Source: Hyphomicrobiales bacterium (GTDB lineage: Bacteria > Pseudomonadota > Alphaproteobacteria > Rhizobiales > JAJFHC01). From it: a DNA stretch of 23,724 nucleotides. The notes below the pieces were generated by a model. That model was given only the letters and a program-made list of their open reading frames with translations. It was not told the DNA's origin and made no database searches. The stretch spans positions 1-23,724 of the forward strand of contig JAJFHC010000074.1 in NCBI GenBank assembly GCA_021775835.1. The letters are read 5' to 3'. A program made the translations under genes and the position numbers. Shown piece by piece: positions 7,608 through 14,916 of the stretch; the first letter of the stretch is position 1; each line of letters opens with the position of its first letter.

Positions 7608-8990
7608 ATGACTGACAACACTGTTTCTGACGACCACACTTCCCAGAACAATGACAATGAACGGCTCAAGCAGATTGCGGACTCCGTTCTGGCCAAGGCC
7701 CGGGCGCAAGGCGCCGACGCTGCCGACGCCATAATCCTGGAATCGGAATCCACAAGCGCCAGTTGCCGGATGGGTTCGGTAGAAGATATTGAACGTTCCG
7801 AAAGCCGGGATCTGGGTCTACGCGTGTTCGTGGGCCAGTCGGTCGCCTCGGTTTCGTCGACGAGCTTCGACGATGCCGGCCTGGATGCCATGGCCGAACG
7901 GGCTGTCGCCATGGCAAGAGCCGCGCCTCCCGACCCATTCGGCGGGCTTGCCGATCCGGAGGCACTGGCAACGGATCACAAGGACCTCGATCTCTTCGAT
8001 GACCATCATGTGAGTGCCACGGCGTTAAACGAGCTTGCCAAGCGGGCGGAGGATTCCGCACTCGCCGTAGACGGAATCACCAATTCACTGGGTGCGGGTG
8101 CCGCCTGCGGGGTGTCAGGCATTGTCTTGGCAACATCACACGGATTTATCGGCAGCTATCGCAGTTCCTCGTACAGCGTTTCCTGTTCCGTGGTGGCCGG
8201 ATCCGGCACCGAGATGGAACGCGACTACGACTATAGCCAGGCTATTCATTTCGACGACCTCGGGAACCCAGAGGACATCGGTCGGTCAGCTGCCGAACGC
8301 ACCATCCGGCGGTTGAACCCGCAGAAGAAACCATCGCAGAATGTTCCTGTGGTCTACGACCGCCGGGTATCAGGCGGCATGGTCTCGCACCTTTCCGGTG
8401 CAATCAACGGCGCCTCGATTGCAAGAGGAACCAGTTTCCTAAAGGACAGGATGGGGGAACGCATCTTTGCTCCCGATATTTCGATCATGGACGAGCCCCA
8501 TCGCATCCGGGGCCTGAGATCGAAGCCATTCGATGCAGAAGGTGTCCGAAATGCCCCGTTGACACTGGTCGAGGACGGCACCCTTAAAACCTGGCTGCTC
8601 GATTCCCGCACGTCGCGCCAGCTTGAACTCGAAAACAACGGTCGGGCCTCGCGCGGGATCGGCGGGCCGCCATCGCCGTCCGCCACCAACCTGTACATGA
8701 AACCCGGCACGTTGAGTTTCGATGAACTCCTGGCCGACATCAAAGAGGGTCTGTACATCACGGACCTGATTGGCATGGGCGTCAACGGCATCAACGGGGA
8801 TTACAGCCGTGGTGCGGCCGGCTTCTGGATCGAAAACGGCGCGCTTGTCTATCCGGTGAGCGAAATCACGGTCGCTGGCAACCTGAACGACATGTTTGCT
8901 CATCTGACCGCTGCCAGTGATCTTGAATTCCGATATGGCGTCAACGCGCCGACGCTGCGCATTGAGGGAATGACCGTTGCGGGAACCTGA
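7608..8990 (+). CDS. tldE: TldE/PmbA, non-metal subunit of the TldD/TldE protease
   Basis: This 460-residue protein is the partner of TldD; in E. coli the TldE/PmbA subunit lacks the zinc motif and forms the heterodimer with TldD. No HExxH-type motif is present, as expected. Family features are AQGADAADAIILES near residues 35-48, the CRMGSVEDIERSESRDLGLRVFVG segment, YDRRVSGGMVSHLSGAINGASIA, FDAEGVRNAPLTLVEDG, and a C-terminal GVNGINGDYSRGAAGFWIENG followed by LRIEGMTVAGT, which parallels the end of TldD. An in-frame TAA lies 6 nt before the ATG, so no longer start is possible. The ribosome site is weak, with GGGG about 17 nt upstream. The 3' end overlaps the next gene by 14 nt, implying coupled translation. 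Confidence 0.95.
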   Translation: MTDNTVSDDHTSQNNDNERLKQIADSVLAKARAQGADAADAIILESESTSASCRMGSVEDIERSESRDLGLRVFVGQSVASVSSTSFDDAGLDAMAERAVAMARAAPPDPFGGLADPEALATDHKDLDLFDDHHVSATALNELAKRAEDSALAVDGITNSLGAGAACGVSGIVLATSHGFIGSYRSSSYSVSCSVVAGSGTEMERDYDYSQAIHFDDLGNPEDIGRSAAERTIRRLNPQKKPSQNVPVVYDRRVSGGMVSHLSGAINGASIARGTSFLKDRMGERIFAPDISIMDEPHRIRGLRSKPFDAEGVRNAPLTLVEDGTLKTWLLDSRTSRQLELENNGRASRGIGGPPSPSATNLYMKPGTLSFDELLADIKEGLYITDLIGMGVNGINGDYSRGAAGFWIENGALVYPVSEITVAGNLNDMFAHLTAASDLEFRYGVNAPTLRIEGMTVAGT

Positions 8991-9786
8991 CGCCGAATAC
9001 CCGTCCCGGGAAGATCGCGACCTGTTGCGCGACAGCGTCCGTGAGGCGGGGTTGCGGGCGCTCGAGTATTTCGGGAAGTCGCCGAAACACTGGACAAAGG
9101 AAGACAAGACCCCGATCAGCGAGGCGGATCTTGCGGTCAACGACCTGTTGCAGGGCCGCCTGTCGGGACAGAGGACCGGGTACGGCTGGCTGTCCGAGGA
9201 AACCACAGACAACGATCAACGGTTGGACCTGGCGAAGGTGTGGGTGGTCGATCCGATCGACGGCACAAGGTCCTTCATAAAAGGCACGCCTCACTGGACC
9301 GTCAGCGTGGCGCTCGTGGACCAGGGACGGCCGGTCCTGGCGGCCGTGTTCAATCCCGTGAAGGATGAGTTTTTTGAAGCCATCAGAGGCGGCGGCGCCT
9401 GGCTCAACGGTGTACAGGTGGCGGTCAGTGACCGGGCCGATGTGGCCGGTTGCGAGATGGTCGCCAACACGGGCGCTTTCAACGGCGACCGGTGGGGCAC
9501 GCCATGGCCGGAGATGAAAGTCACATCCCGTAACTCCATGGCCTATCGGTTGTGTCTGGTGGCCTCCGGCAATTACGACGCGACGCTTGCCATATCGCGC
9601 AAGCACGACTGGGATCTCGCGGCGGCTCATTTGGTGGTCGAGGAAGCCGGTGGCCATGTCACGTTGCACGACGGTGGCCCGATCGTCTACAACCAGCCAA
9701 ATCCCCGGCACGGAACGGTTCTCGCGGCAGGCCCGGTGCTGCACAAGGCCTTGCTGGAACAGACGCGAACCTACCGAGGCCAGTAA
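8977..9786 (+). CDS. cysQ: inositol monophosphatase family protein, likely 3'(2'),5'-bisphosphate nucleotidase
   Basis: Mg2+-dependent phosphatase of the IMPase/CysQ superfamily; CysQ members dephosphorylate 3'-phosphoadenosine 5'-phosphate from sulfate assimilation. Metal-binding residues are visible: E74-E75 in WLSEE, D92-P-I-D95-G-T97, and D213 in HDWDLAAAH (210-217), which precedes VVEEAGG. Length is 269 residues, normal. The start is a TTG at 8977 that lies inside the tldE 3' end; GAGGGA sits about 8 nt upstream, which supports it. An N-terminal TTG inside the first helix would be an alternative. Family assignment is firm. Substrate is not: a histidinol-phosphatase or inositol-phosphatase role cannot be excluded from sequence alone. 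The neighbourhood (tldE before, DUF4170 after) matches the alphaproteobacterial CysQ locus. Confidence 0.9.
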   Translation: MREPDAEYPSREDRDLLRDSVREAGLRALEYFGKSPKHWTKEDKTPISEADLAVNDLLQGRLSGQRTGYGWLSEETTDNDQRLDLAKVWVVDPIDGTRSFIKGTPHWTVSVALVDQGRPVLAAVFNPVKDEFFEAIRGGGAWLNGVQVAVSDRADVAGCEMVANTGAFNGDRWGTPWPEMKVTSRNSMAYRLCLVASGNYDATLAISRKHDWDLAAAHLVVEEAGGHVTLHDGGPIVYNQPNPRHGTVLAAGPVLHKALLEQTRTYRGQ

Positions 9787-9819
9787 TCCCAGACAAAACC
9801 ATTAACCGGAGTCTGCATC

Positions 9820-10065
9820 ATGAGTGATGAATCCCCACAACAGCTTCTGCACCTGGTGTTCGGCGGCGAACTGAGCGACCTTGACGGCATCGAATTCAAG
9901 GACCTTGAAGCGCTTGATGTGGTTGGCATCTACCCCAACTATGCCAAGGCCTACGACGCCTGGAAGTCGATGGCGCAACGCACCGTCGACAACGCCCACA
10001 TGCGCTACTTCATCGTTCACATGCACAAGTTGCTGGACCCGGACGGAGACGGCAAGTTCGGCTGA
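9820..10065 (+). CDS. DUF4170 family protein
   Basis: An 81-residue protein of the alphaproteobacterial family DUF4170, function unknown. Characteristic features are QLLHLVFGGEL near the start, the central LEALDVVGIYPNYAKAYDAWKSMAQRTVDNAHMRYFIVHMHKLLDP pattern and a short C-terminus. It looks soluble and cytoplasmic. The ATG has CGGAG about 10 nt upstream. It follows the CysQ-like gene by 33 bp and is probably the last gene of the tldE operon. In many relatives, as I recall, the next genes are Kdo transferase (waaA) and lpxK; here the next thing is an isochorismatase remnant on the other strand. Confidence 0.9.
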   Translation: MSDESPQQLLHLVFGGELSDLDGIEFKDLEALDVVGIYPNYAKAYDAWKSMAQRTVDNAHMRYFIVHMHKLLDPDGDGKFG

Positions 10066-10125
10066 CGGCGGCGCACAGGTTCAGCGCCATCAGGATCGGA
10101 CAGGCCCTTAGACCGTATCTGGTCT

Positions 10126-10420
10126 TTATTGAAGCATTTGACCGGAGTTTCGCATCTGCTGGCAAGGCGCGGTTTGTGCCGTGGTCTGGTTGACCACAAG
10201 CAGACCGCAACGCTGTCCAGCGGTCGCGAAACTCAGGCCTTCGGTGGGCCAAATCAGCCCATCGCCGGCGTTGCGAAACTTGTCCGATGTCCCACATCGA
10301 TCGGCGCTTCGCGCCTTGGCGAGTGAGCTGGTTAATTCGTTCAATCACGCCCGATAGATCGTGCTTCGGTGCACCGGCCAGGAGGCCGACCTGCATATCG
10401 ACAACCATCAGAACGTCCAA
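10126..10420 (-). pseudogene. remnant of an isochorismatase-family cysteine hydrolase
   Basis: The minus strand from 10420 starts with a TTG preceded by a good ribosome site (GGAGGA, about 6 nt upstream) and reads DVLMVVDMQVGLLAGAPKHD followed by LSGVIERINQLTRQ. That is the typical N-terminus of isochorismatase-like hydrolases, with the catalytic Asp in VVDMQ. Similarity then moves to another frame (near 10290-10320), which reads NAGDGLIWPTEG and then LLVVNQTTAQ, resembling the middle of the family where a VVxKTT segment carries the catalytic Lys (Gln here). A stop at 10126-10128 ends it; the C-terminal third with the nucleophilic Cys is absent. The first frame stays open to 10010 by chance, antisense to the DUF4170 gene, but loses all similarity. 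The match is from memory of the family, so the N-terminal part is firmer than the second. Confidence 0.6.
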
Positions 10421-10500
10421 TCGTTTTCCTCCACACCCATGCCCATCGATTGTGAATTTCTGGGGTCTTTCTGCTCAACTTGAGACCTCCAGCGGCACAA

Positions 10501-10530
10501 TTGGCCAAATGCAGACTCTCGGTCTATAGT
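10501..10530 (+). promoter_or_regulatory. candidate sigma70-type promoter for the SLC13-USP pair
   Basis: TTGGCC (10501-10506) and TATAGT (10525-10530) with an 18-bp spacer; the -35 matches 4 of 6 and the -10 matches 5 of 6. It lies about 115 nt upstream of the transporter ATG, leaving a leader of about 110 nt in which no clear riboswitch structure was recognised. Confidence 0.45.
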
Positions 10531-10646
10531 TTTGGCAGGGAAGACACAAGCGGGGTACATGCGGGACTGGCCGGCATCAGGTCGAACCATACAAGACGCC
10601 AACAAACGTCGCCAAGAACACGCCTGCCGACCCCGGTGGGAGAACG

Positions 10647-12209
10647 ATGACAGCCTCCGAAACCACACAAGGCCCGTTTAGCCTTGTCCGTGACAGTCTG
10701 CAGGCGCACGAGCCGTCCGGCAGATGGTCGCTGAGAATGCGCCGGCAGGGTCGGCACCGGTTGCTTGTGATTCGTGCCCAGCTGAACTTCTACTATTTCT
10801 GGGAAAAGCGCTGGTTCTTCTTCGCCATGGCGGTCGGTCTGATGATGCTCAACATCCCACCCCCCGCAGGCCTGGAGCGTGAAGGCTGGATTGTGCTGAC
10901 GATGTCAGTGGTTGCAACCATCCTGTTCATCACGGAACCGATTCCGCTACCCACCGTGTCCCTGATGATCATTTGTGGCCAGGTCCTGTTGTTGCATATC
11001 GAGTCGACCAAGGTGGCCCAGAGCCTGATGACGGATTCGGTTCTCTTCATCATGGGGTCCCTGATGCTGGCGGTCGCCGTCGTCAAGCAGAAGCTCGACC
11101 AGCGGATCGCCTGGCTGATCGTGCGCATGACGGGAACCCGCACGGTGTCGATCTGTTTTGGCATATCGCTGGTATCCGGCCTGCTCGCCTCTTTTGTCGG
11201 CGAACACACGGTCGCCGCCATGATGCTGCCGGTCGGCCTGACGCTGATCACCCTTACCGACACGAACCGCAAAGCCGTGCGCGGCCTGGCAGCCGTCATC
11301 CTGTTTTCAATAGCCTATGGCTGTTCGGTCGCGGGCATCGGCACGCCGTCGGGCGGCGCGCGAAACGCCATCATGATCGGGTACTGGAAGGAGTTCTTCT
11401 ATGACCCGGCAAATCCGGAGACCCAGAAATTCCTGATCGATTACGTAACCTGGATGGTCTATGCCTACCCGATATTCCTTCTGCAGCTGCCATTGGTGAC
11501 GGCGATCCTTTTTCTGACCTTCAAACCGGAACATCGGGATCTTTCACGTGCTGTTGCCAGGCTGCGCGCCCAGATGCGGCTGGAGGGTCCGATGACGCCA
11601 GCCAACTGGATGGCCATCGTGTTGTTCTTCATCATCCTTTATGGATGGATCTTCCAGTCCAGCGCGATCGGCATGGGCACTGTAGCCATACTGGGGGCTT
11701 CGGCTTTCCTGATTGCCGGGCTGGTGCAATGGGAAGACGTCAACTCCGGTGTCAACTGGGGCGTCGTGCTGCTTTATGCAGCAGCGATTTCGCTTGGCGT
11801 GCAGATGAAGGAGACCGGTGCAGCGGAGTGGATCGCAGAAGGGTTCCTGACCCTGCTGTCGCCTTTCGGTGCCGATCAGGGGTTCGGGCTGTGGGTGTCG
11901 GTATCTGCCCTAACCACTCTTGTAACCAACACCATGTCGAACGGCGCGGCAGTCGCCGTTCTGGGGCCAATCTCCCTGAAAATGGCCACGGTGTCCGGAG
12001 AAAGCCCTCTCATTCTGGGCTTCATTACCGCTGTTTCTTCCGCATTCGCATACCTGACTGTTGTCGGCACGCCGGCCTGCACCATCGTGTTTGCGGCGGG
12101 ATACCTGAAACCGTCAGATTTTCTCAAGGTTGGCTGGCGCATGGTTATCGCGTCGACCATCGTCATGCTGATAGCCGCTGCGGTCTACTGGCCGCTGATC
12201 GGAGCGTGA
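10647..12209 (+). CDS. SLC13/DASS-family anion transporter with altered SNT motifs
   Basis: A 520-residue inner-membrane permease of the divalent-anion:Na+ symporter family, whose members carry dicarboxylates, citrate, sulfate or taurine. A hydrophilic N-terminus of about 50 residues precedes roughly 11-12 hydrophobic segments starting WFFFAMAVGLMML (56-68). The family's pseudo-repeats are recognisable: GIGTPSGGARNAI (230-242) and GTPACTIVFAAGY (474-486) match the family's TPPNxI and TPPNALVF loops. The two substrate/Na+-binding SNT motifs are changed: the first is G185-E186-H187 in GEHTVAAMMLP, the second S431-N432-G433 in SNGAAVAVLGP. The ATG has GGGAGA 6 nt upstream. The stress-protein gene starts 3 nt after the stop. 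Substrate and coupling ion cannot be named. Confidence 0.85.
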   Translation: MTASETTQGPFSLVRDSLQAHEPSGRWSLRMRRQGRHRLLVIRAQLNFYYFWEKRWFFFAMAVGLMMLNIPPPAGLEREGWIVLTMSVVATILFITEPIPLPTVSLMIICGQVLLLHIESTKVAQSLMTDSVLFIMGSLMLAVAVVKQKLDQRIAWLIVRMTGTRTVSICFGISLVSGLLASFVGEHTVAAMMLPVGLTLITLTDTNRKAVRGLAAVILFSIAYGCSVAGIGTPSGGARNAIMIGYWKEFFYDPANPETQKFLIDYVTWMVYAYPIFLLQLPLVTAILFLTFKPEHRDLSRAVARLRAQMRLEGPMTPANWMAIVLFFIILYGWIFQSSAIGMGTVAILGASAFLIAGLVQWEDVNSGVNWGVVLLYAAAISLGVQMKETGAAEWIAEGFLTLLSPFGADQGFGLWVSVSALTTLVTNTMSNGAAVAVLGPISLKMATVSGESPLILGFITAVSSAFAYLTVVGTPACTIVFAAGYLKPSDFLKVGWRMVIASTIVMLIAAAVYWPLIGA

Positions 12210-12212
12210 TCC

Positions 12213-13217
12213 ATGATCGGTCTCAGTCGAAGGGCGCAGGAAGAAGAACGCAGTCACCTGGAAGAACTCGCCGCTGAGCAGGAACGCCGGCACAACAGGT
12301 TCCGTATCCTGGTCTGCCTCAACGGTACCGATGCCGCCTACGAAGGGGTAAAGCTGGCAGCCGACATCGGCCGCAACGAAGAATGCGACATTATCCTGCT
12401 CTATGTCCGGCGTATCGATCAGGGGCTGAATACCGGCGGCCTGCAGATACGGGTGGCGCGCCAGAACATGTTGGACTGGGGCCTCGATCTGCCGGGTCTC
12501 GAATATCTCAAACGCGGTCTGGACCTGCTGATTGAACAGGGGCACATGCAGGAAGACTGGAAAACCATGTCGGCGCACACGGACGTCTTTGGCGATCCGC
12601 TCGGCGACAACAAGGTGGAGTATCGCTCACCAACCGGCAGGTCGATCGTCCTGAAACTGAAGATTGCCGTTGATGTATCGAGCGGAATTTTAGACCAGTA
12701 TGAGCTTGGCCCCTACAACCTGATCATTACCGGCCCACCGAAACGCTGGCGCAGCGAGTTCAGCAGCTATCGTGATCCGAGCACGGTCCAGAAAGTGTCA
12801 ATGCTGGCCCCATGTTCGGTGCTTACCAAAAGGGAGAGCCCCGACCGCCGAGGGTATCTCATTTGCGTGGACGGCTCAGACCATGCCCTCACATCCATGC
12901 AACAAGCAGCGGTTCTCGCCAACCATTGCAATGAACCGATCACAATCATATCCGTGGCTAGGCAGAAGGACGATCTGTCGACCGTCGAAGAGCAGCTTGT
13001 CCAAGCCCGCGAGAGACTGGAGAACATGGGCCTCAAGGTTGCCGGCACGTTGGCGCCGGTCGGAGATCCCGTGAGGTCCGTCATCGAAGCCGGCCGGCAA
13101 TTCAACATGATCACGGTTGCCGATTCGGGCAAATCACGGTTGAAACGCTTTGTGGTCGGCAGCGTCGCCTTCAACATCATGGGTGGAGCAGATACTTCGG
13201 TTCTGAATGTTCGATAG
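12213..13217 (+). CDS. tandem-domain universal stress protein
   Basis: A 334-residue soluble protein with two UspA-like domains. Domain one begins at about residue 30 (FRILVCLNGTDAAYEGVKLAADI) and ends near residue 205; domain two begins GYLICVDGSDHALTSMQQAA (214-233) and ends at the C-terminus. The UspA ATP motif G-2x-G-9x-G(S/T) is nearly intact only in domain two, as A303-2x-G306-9x-G316-S317; domain one has GPPKRWR at the same place and lacks the motif. A charged helix (residues about 5-28) precedes domain one. It starts 3 nt after the transporter stop, with GGAG about 9 nt before the ATG, so the two are almost certainly one operon. Stress proteins next to a transporter often regulate it or ride as its soluble subunit; that is inference here. 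Confidence 0.88.
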   Translation: MIGLSRRAQEEERSHLEELAAEQERRHNRFRILVCLNGTDAAYEGVKLAADIGRNEECDIILLYVRRIDQGLNTGGLQIRVARQNMLDWGLDLPGLEYLKRGLDLLIEQGHMQEDWKTMSAHTDVFGDPLGDNKVEYRSPTGRSIVLKLKIAVDVSSGILDQYELGPYNLIITGPPKRWRSEFSSYRDPSTVQKVSMLAPCSVLTKRESPDRRGYLICVDGSDHALTSMQQAAVLANHCNEPITIISVARQKDDLSTVEEQLVQARERLENMGLKVAGTLAPVGDPVRSVIEAGRQFNMITVADSGKSRLKRFVVGSVAFNIMGGADTSVLNVR

Positions 13218-13238
13218 CCATCCTGGCATTCGATGCCC

Positions 13239-14138
13239 CTAATTTAACGCCTTGTCGGCTCTCAGGCGCTCGGCCAGGAAATCCACGAAGGCGCGCACCT
13301 TGGCCGACACAACCCGTCCCTCCTGATGGAGAATATGAATCGGCAGGTCGGGCATTTCGAATGCGCCCAGGACCGTCTTGAGCCGGCCATCGGCCAAGTA
13401 GGGTGCTATCTGGTACGATAGAAGCCGCGACACACCCCAACCCTGTAGCGAGGCTTCGATGACGGCGTCATTGGTGTTCATGCGAAGCCGAGCATCCGGT
13501 TGCATCGATATCGTCTTGCCATTTTCCCGGAACCGCCAATCGGAAGATGTGCCCATGGCAGTGGAGTGAATCAGTTGATGACGAGCCAGATCGTCGGGGT
13601 GCTGTGGCAATCCTTCCCGATCGATGTATTCCGGCGAGGCGAACATGACCTGGCGGACGGTGCCGACGCGCACGGCTGTCAATGACGAATCCGGCAGATC
13701 GCCGATCCGGATCGAAACATCGAGCCCCTCGTCCATCAGACTGACGACCCGGTCGACAAACAGTGTGCGGGCCGTCATTTGCGGGTACCGGTCCAGAAAA
13801 TCAGCTAGTGGAGGCGTCACGAACATGCGGCCGAACAGGACTGGTGCTGTGATAAAAAGCTCACCGCGCGGGTCGGTATGCGAACCGACTGCCGCATTTT
13901 CGGCGTCCTCAAGATCAAGCAGGATTTTTCGGCTGTCCAACAGGAAACGTTCACCGGCCTGGGTGAGGCGAACCGACCGGGTGGTTCTGACAAAAAGCCG
14001 TATCCCGAGCCTGTCCTCAAGCATGGCAACGGCTCGAGTAACTGCGGGTGGCGACATGCCCAGGCTTCGGGCGGCAGCGGCAAATCCGCCGCGATCAGCA
14101 ACACTGACAAACACCTGGATAGCGTGGAACCGGTCCAT
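13239..14138 (-). CDS. LysR-family transcriptional regulator
   Basis: A 299-residue LysR-type regulator. The N-terminal winged helix-turn-helix is clear: AAARSLGMSPPAVTRAVAML (about 20-39), followed by EDRLGIRLFVRTTRSVRLTQAGERFL. The effector domain starts near residue 92 (GELFITAPVLFGRMFV), with a conserved LDVSIRIGDLPDSSL, and ends ADKALN. It is transcribed away from the AhpD-like gene, with 135 bp of AT-rich DNA between the two ATGs, the usual layout for a LysR regulator controlling its divergent neighbour. Its 3' end is convergent with the universal stress protein gene 21 bp away. Inducer unknown. The ribosome site is weak. Confidence 0.93.
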   Translation of the reverse strand: MDRFHAIQVFVSVADRGGFAAAARSLGMSPPAVTRAVAMLEDRLGIRLFVRTTRSVRLTQAGERFLLDSRKILLDLEDAENAAVGSHTDPRGELFITAPVLFGRMFVTPPLADFLDRYPQMTARTLFVDRVVSLMDEGLDVSIRIGDLPDSSLTAVRVGTVRQVMFASPEYIDREGLPQHPDDLARHQLIHSTAMGTSSDWRFRENGKTISMQPDARLRMNTNDAVIEASLQGWGVSRLLSYQIAPYLADGRLKTVLGAFEMPDLPIHILHQEGRVVSAKVRAFVDFLAERLRADKALN

Positions 14139-14273
14139 CGTTTATTGCGTTTTCCGGAATAGTAAATTCAAAACAACGAATATTAAAACGAATTGAGGAA
14201 CACACTAAGTTCAGTTCATCGACAGCGCAAGGCGGTCGCACTGATCATCAACCCCAATCCAGGAGAAACCATC
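14139..14273. promoter_or_regulatory. divergent LysR/AhpD-like control region
   Basis: This 135-bp gap holds an AT-rich core (about 14160-14200). Visible elements are an 8-bp palindrome TTCCGGAA (14152-14159) and an AATTC...GAATT inverted pair just after it (about 14165-14196) enclosing two similar copies of AAAAC-CGAAT type sequence. Such elements fit LysR-type binding, but no exact T-N11-A site was singled out. The AhpD-like ribosome site AGGAGA is at 14261-14266. Confidence 0.4.
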
Positions 14274-14822
14274 ATGAGCCGTATTACTATCGTATCCAAG
14301 GACAACGCCAATGCCGAACAAGCCAGTCTGCTGGATGCGGTCAAGGGCAAGCTTGGCAAAGTTCCAAATTTCCTTGCTGTCATGGCCCAATCACCGGATG
14401 CCTTGAAGGCGTTCCTTGGCCTCCACGAAATTGCCGGCTCCGGTCAGTTGGATCCGCAAACCCGTGAACGGATTGCCCTTGTGGTGGCACAGGGTAACGA
14501 TTGTGAGTATTGTGTTTCCGCCCATACCGCCATCGGGCGCGTGGCGGGTCTGACAAGCTCGGAAATCGAGGCCAATCGAGCAGGATCGTCCCAGGACGCA
14601 AAAGCCGCCGCTGCGGTCGTGTTCGCGAAGGCGCTCAATGAGCACAACGGCGACGTTACGCAAGCCGAATTCGACGCCGTGCGTGCCGCGGGCTACAGCG
14701 AAGCGGAAATCGTCGAAATCATCACCCATGTGGGAATGAACATTCTGTCCAATCTCATCGGCAAGGCCTCACGGGTGGAAATCGACTTCCCTAAAGTTGC
14801 CTTGCAGCAACGGGCTGCCTGA
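14274..14822 (+). CDS. carboxymuconolactone decarboxylase/AhpD-like peroxidase-related protein
   Basis: A 182-residue protein of the CMD/AhpD superfamily. The redox motif C77-E-Y-C80-x3-H84 (in NDCEYCVSAH) is the CxxC-x3-H thiol centre of alkylhydroperoxidases, so thiol-dependent peroxide reduction or a related redox role is likely; it is not the sugar-ring decarboxylase type. KVPNFLAVMAQSP near residue 29 and the all-helical pattern also fit. The frame is open back to 14193, but the ATG at 14274 has AGGAGA 7-8 nt upstream and the protein aligns from there, so I use it. It diverges from a LysR gene that probably controls it. A terminator-like hairpin separates it from the PPOX-fold gene downstream. 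Confidence 0.9.
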   Translation: MSRITIVSKDNANAEQASLLDAVKGKLGKVPNFLAVMAQSPDALKAFLGLHEIAGSGQLDPQTRERIALVVAQGNDCEYCVSAHTAIGRVAGLTSSEIEANRAGSSQDAKAAAAVVFAKALNEHNGDVTQAEFDAVRAAGYSEAEIVEIITHVGMNILSNLIGKASRVEIDFPKVALQQRAA

Positions 14823-14852
14823 TCACCAGACGCGGATCGTCTGTTCACGAAC

Positions 14853-14899
14853 CCGGCCGGGGGCTGTCCACATACCTCCCAGGCCCCCGGACCGGTTTT
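14853..14899 (+). terminator. GC-rich intrinsic terminator or attenuator
   Basis: Strong stem: CCGG (14853-14856) pairs with CCGG (14892-14895), CCGGGGGC (14857-14864) with GCCCCCGG (14883-14890), and TG (14865-14866) with CA (14880-14881). There are two one-base bulges on the 3' arm, and TTTT (14896-14899) follows. It lies 31 nt after the AhpD-like stop and ends 17 nt before the PPOX-fold start, immediately upstream of that gene's ribosome site. Confidence 0.65.
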
Positions 14900-14916
14900 C
14901 ACTTGAGGAAAAAACG

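Larger units (their letters stand above)
10066..10646. other. 581-bp gap between DUF4170 and the transporter gene
   Basis: Apart from the isochorismatase remnant (10126-10420, minus strand) and a candidate promoter (10501-10530, plus strand) I see no gene here. No inverted repeat, tRNA-like structure or target-site duplication was recognised at the edges. The gap marks the change from core to accessory gene content. Confidence 0.6.

Noticed and set aside
8439..9744. Two long minus-strand open frames (257 and 267 residues) opposite tldE and the CysQ-like gene
   Set aside because: The plus-strand proteins carry complete family motifs; the minus frames have no known family pattern and no ribosome site.
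10010..10420. Intact 136-residue minus-strand gene covering the isochorismatase region
   Set aside because: Only its first 40 or so residues look like a protein family; the rest is antisense to the DUF4170 end and unlike the family, so it is a broken gene and not a functional short one.
13225..13237. GGCAT-TCG-ATGCC hairpin between the convergent stress-protein and LysR genes
   Set aside because: A 5-bp stem without a proper T-tract; could be a bidirectional end but cannot be separated from chance.
14193..14273. 27-residue N-terminal extension of the AhpD-like protein
   Set aside because: A strong AGGAGA site precedes the ATG at 14274 and the family aligns from there.
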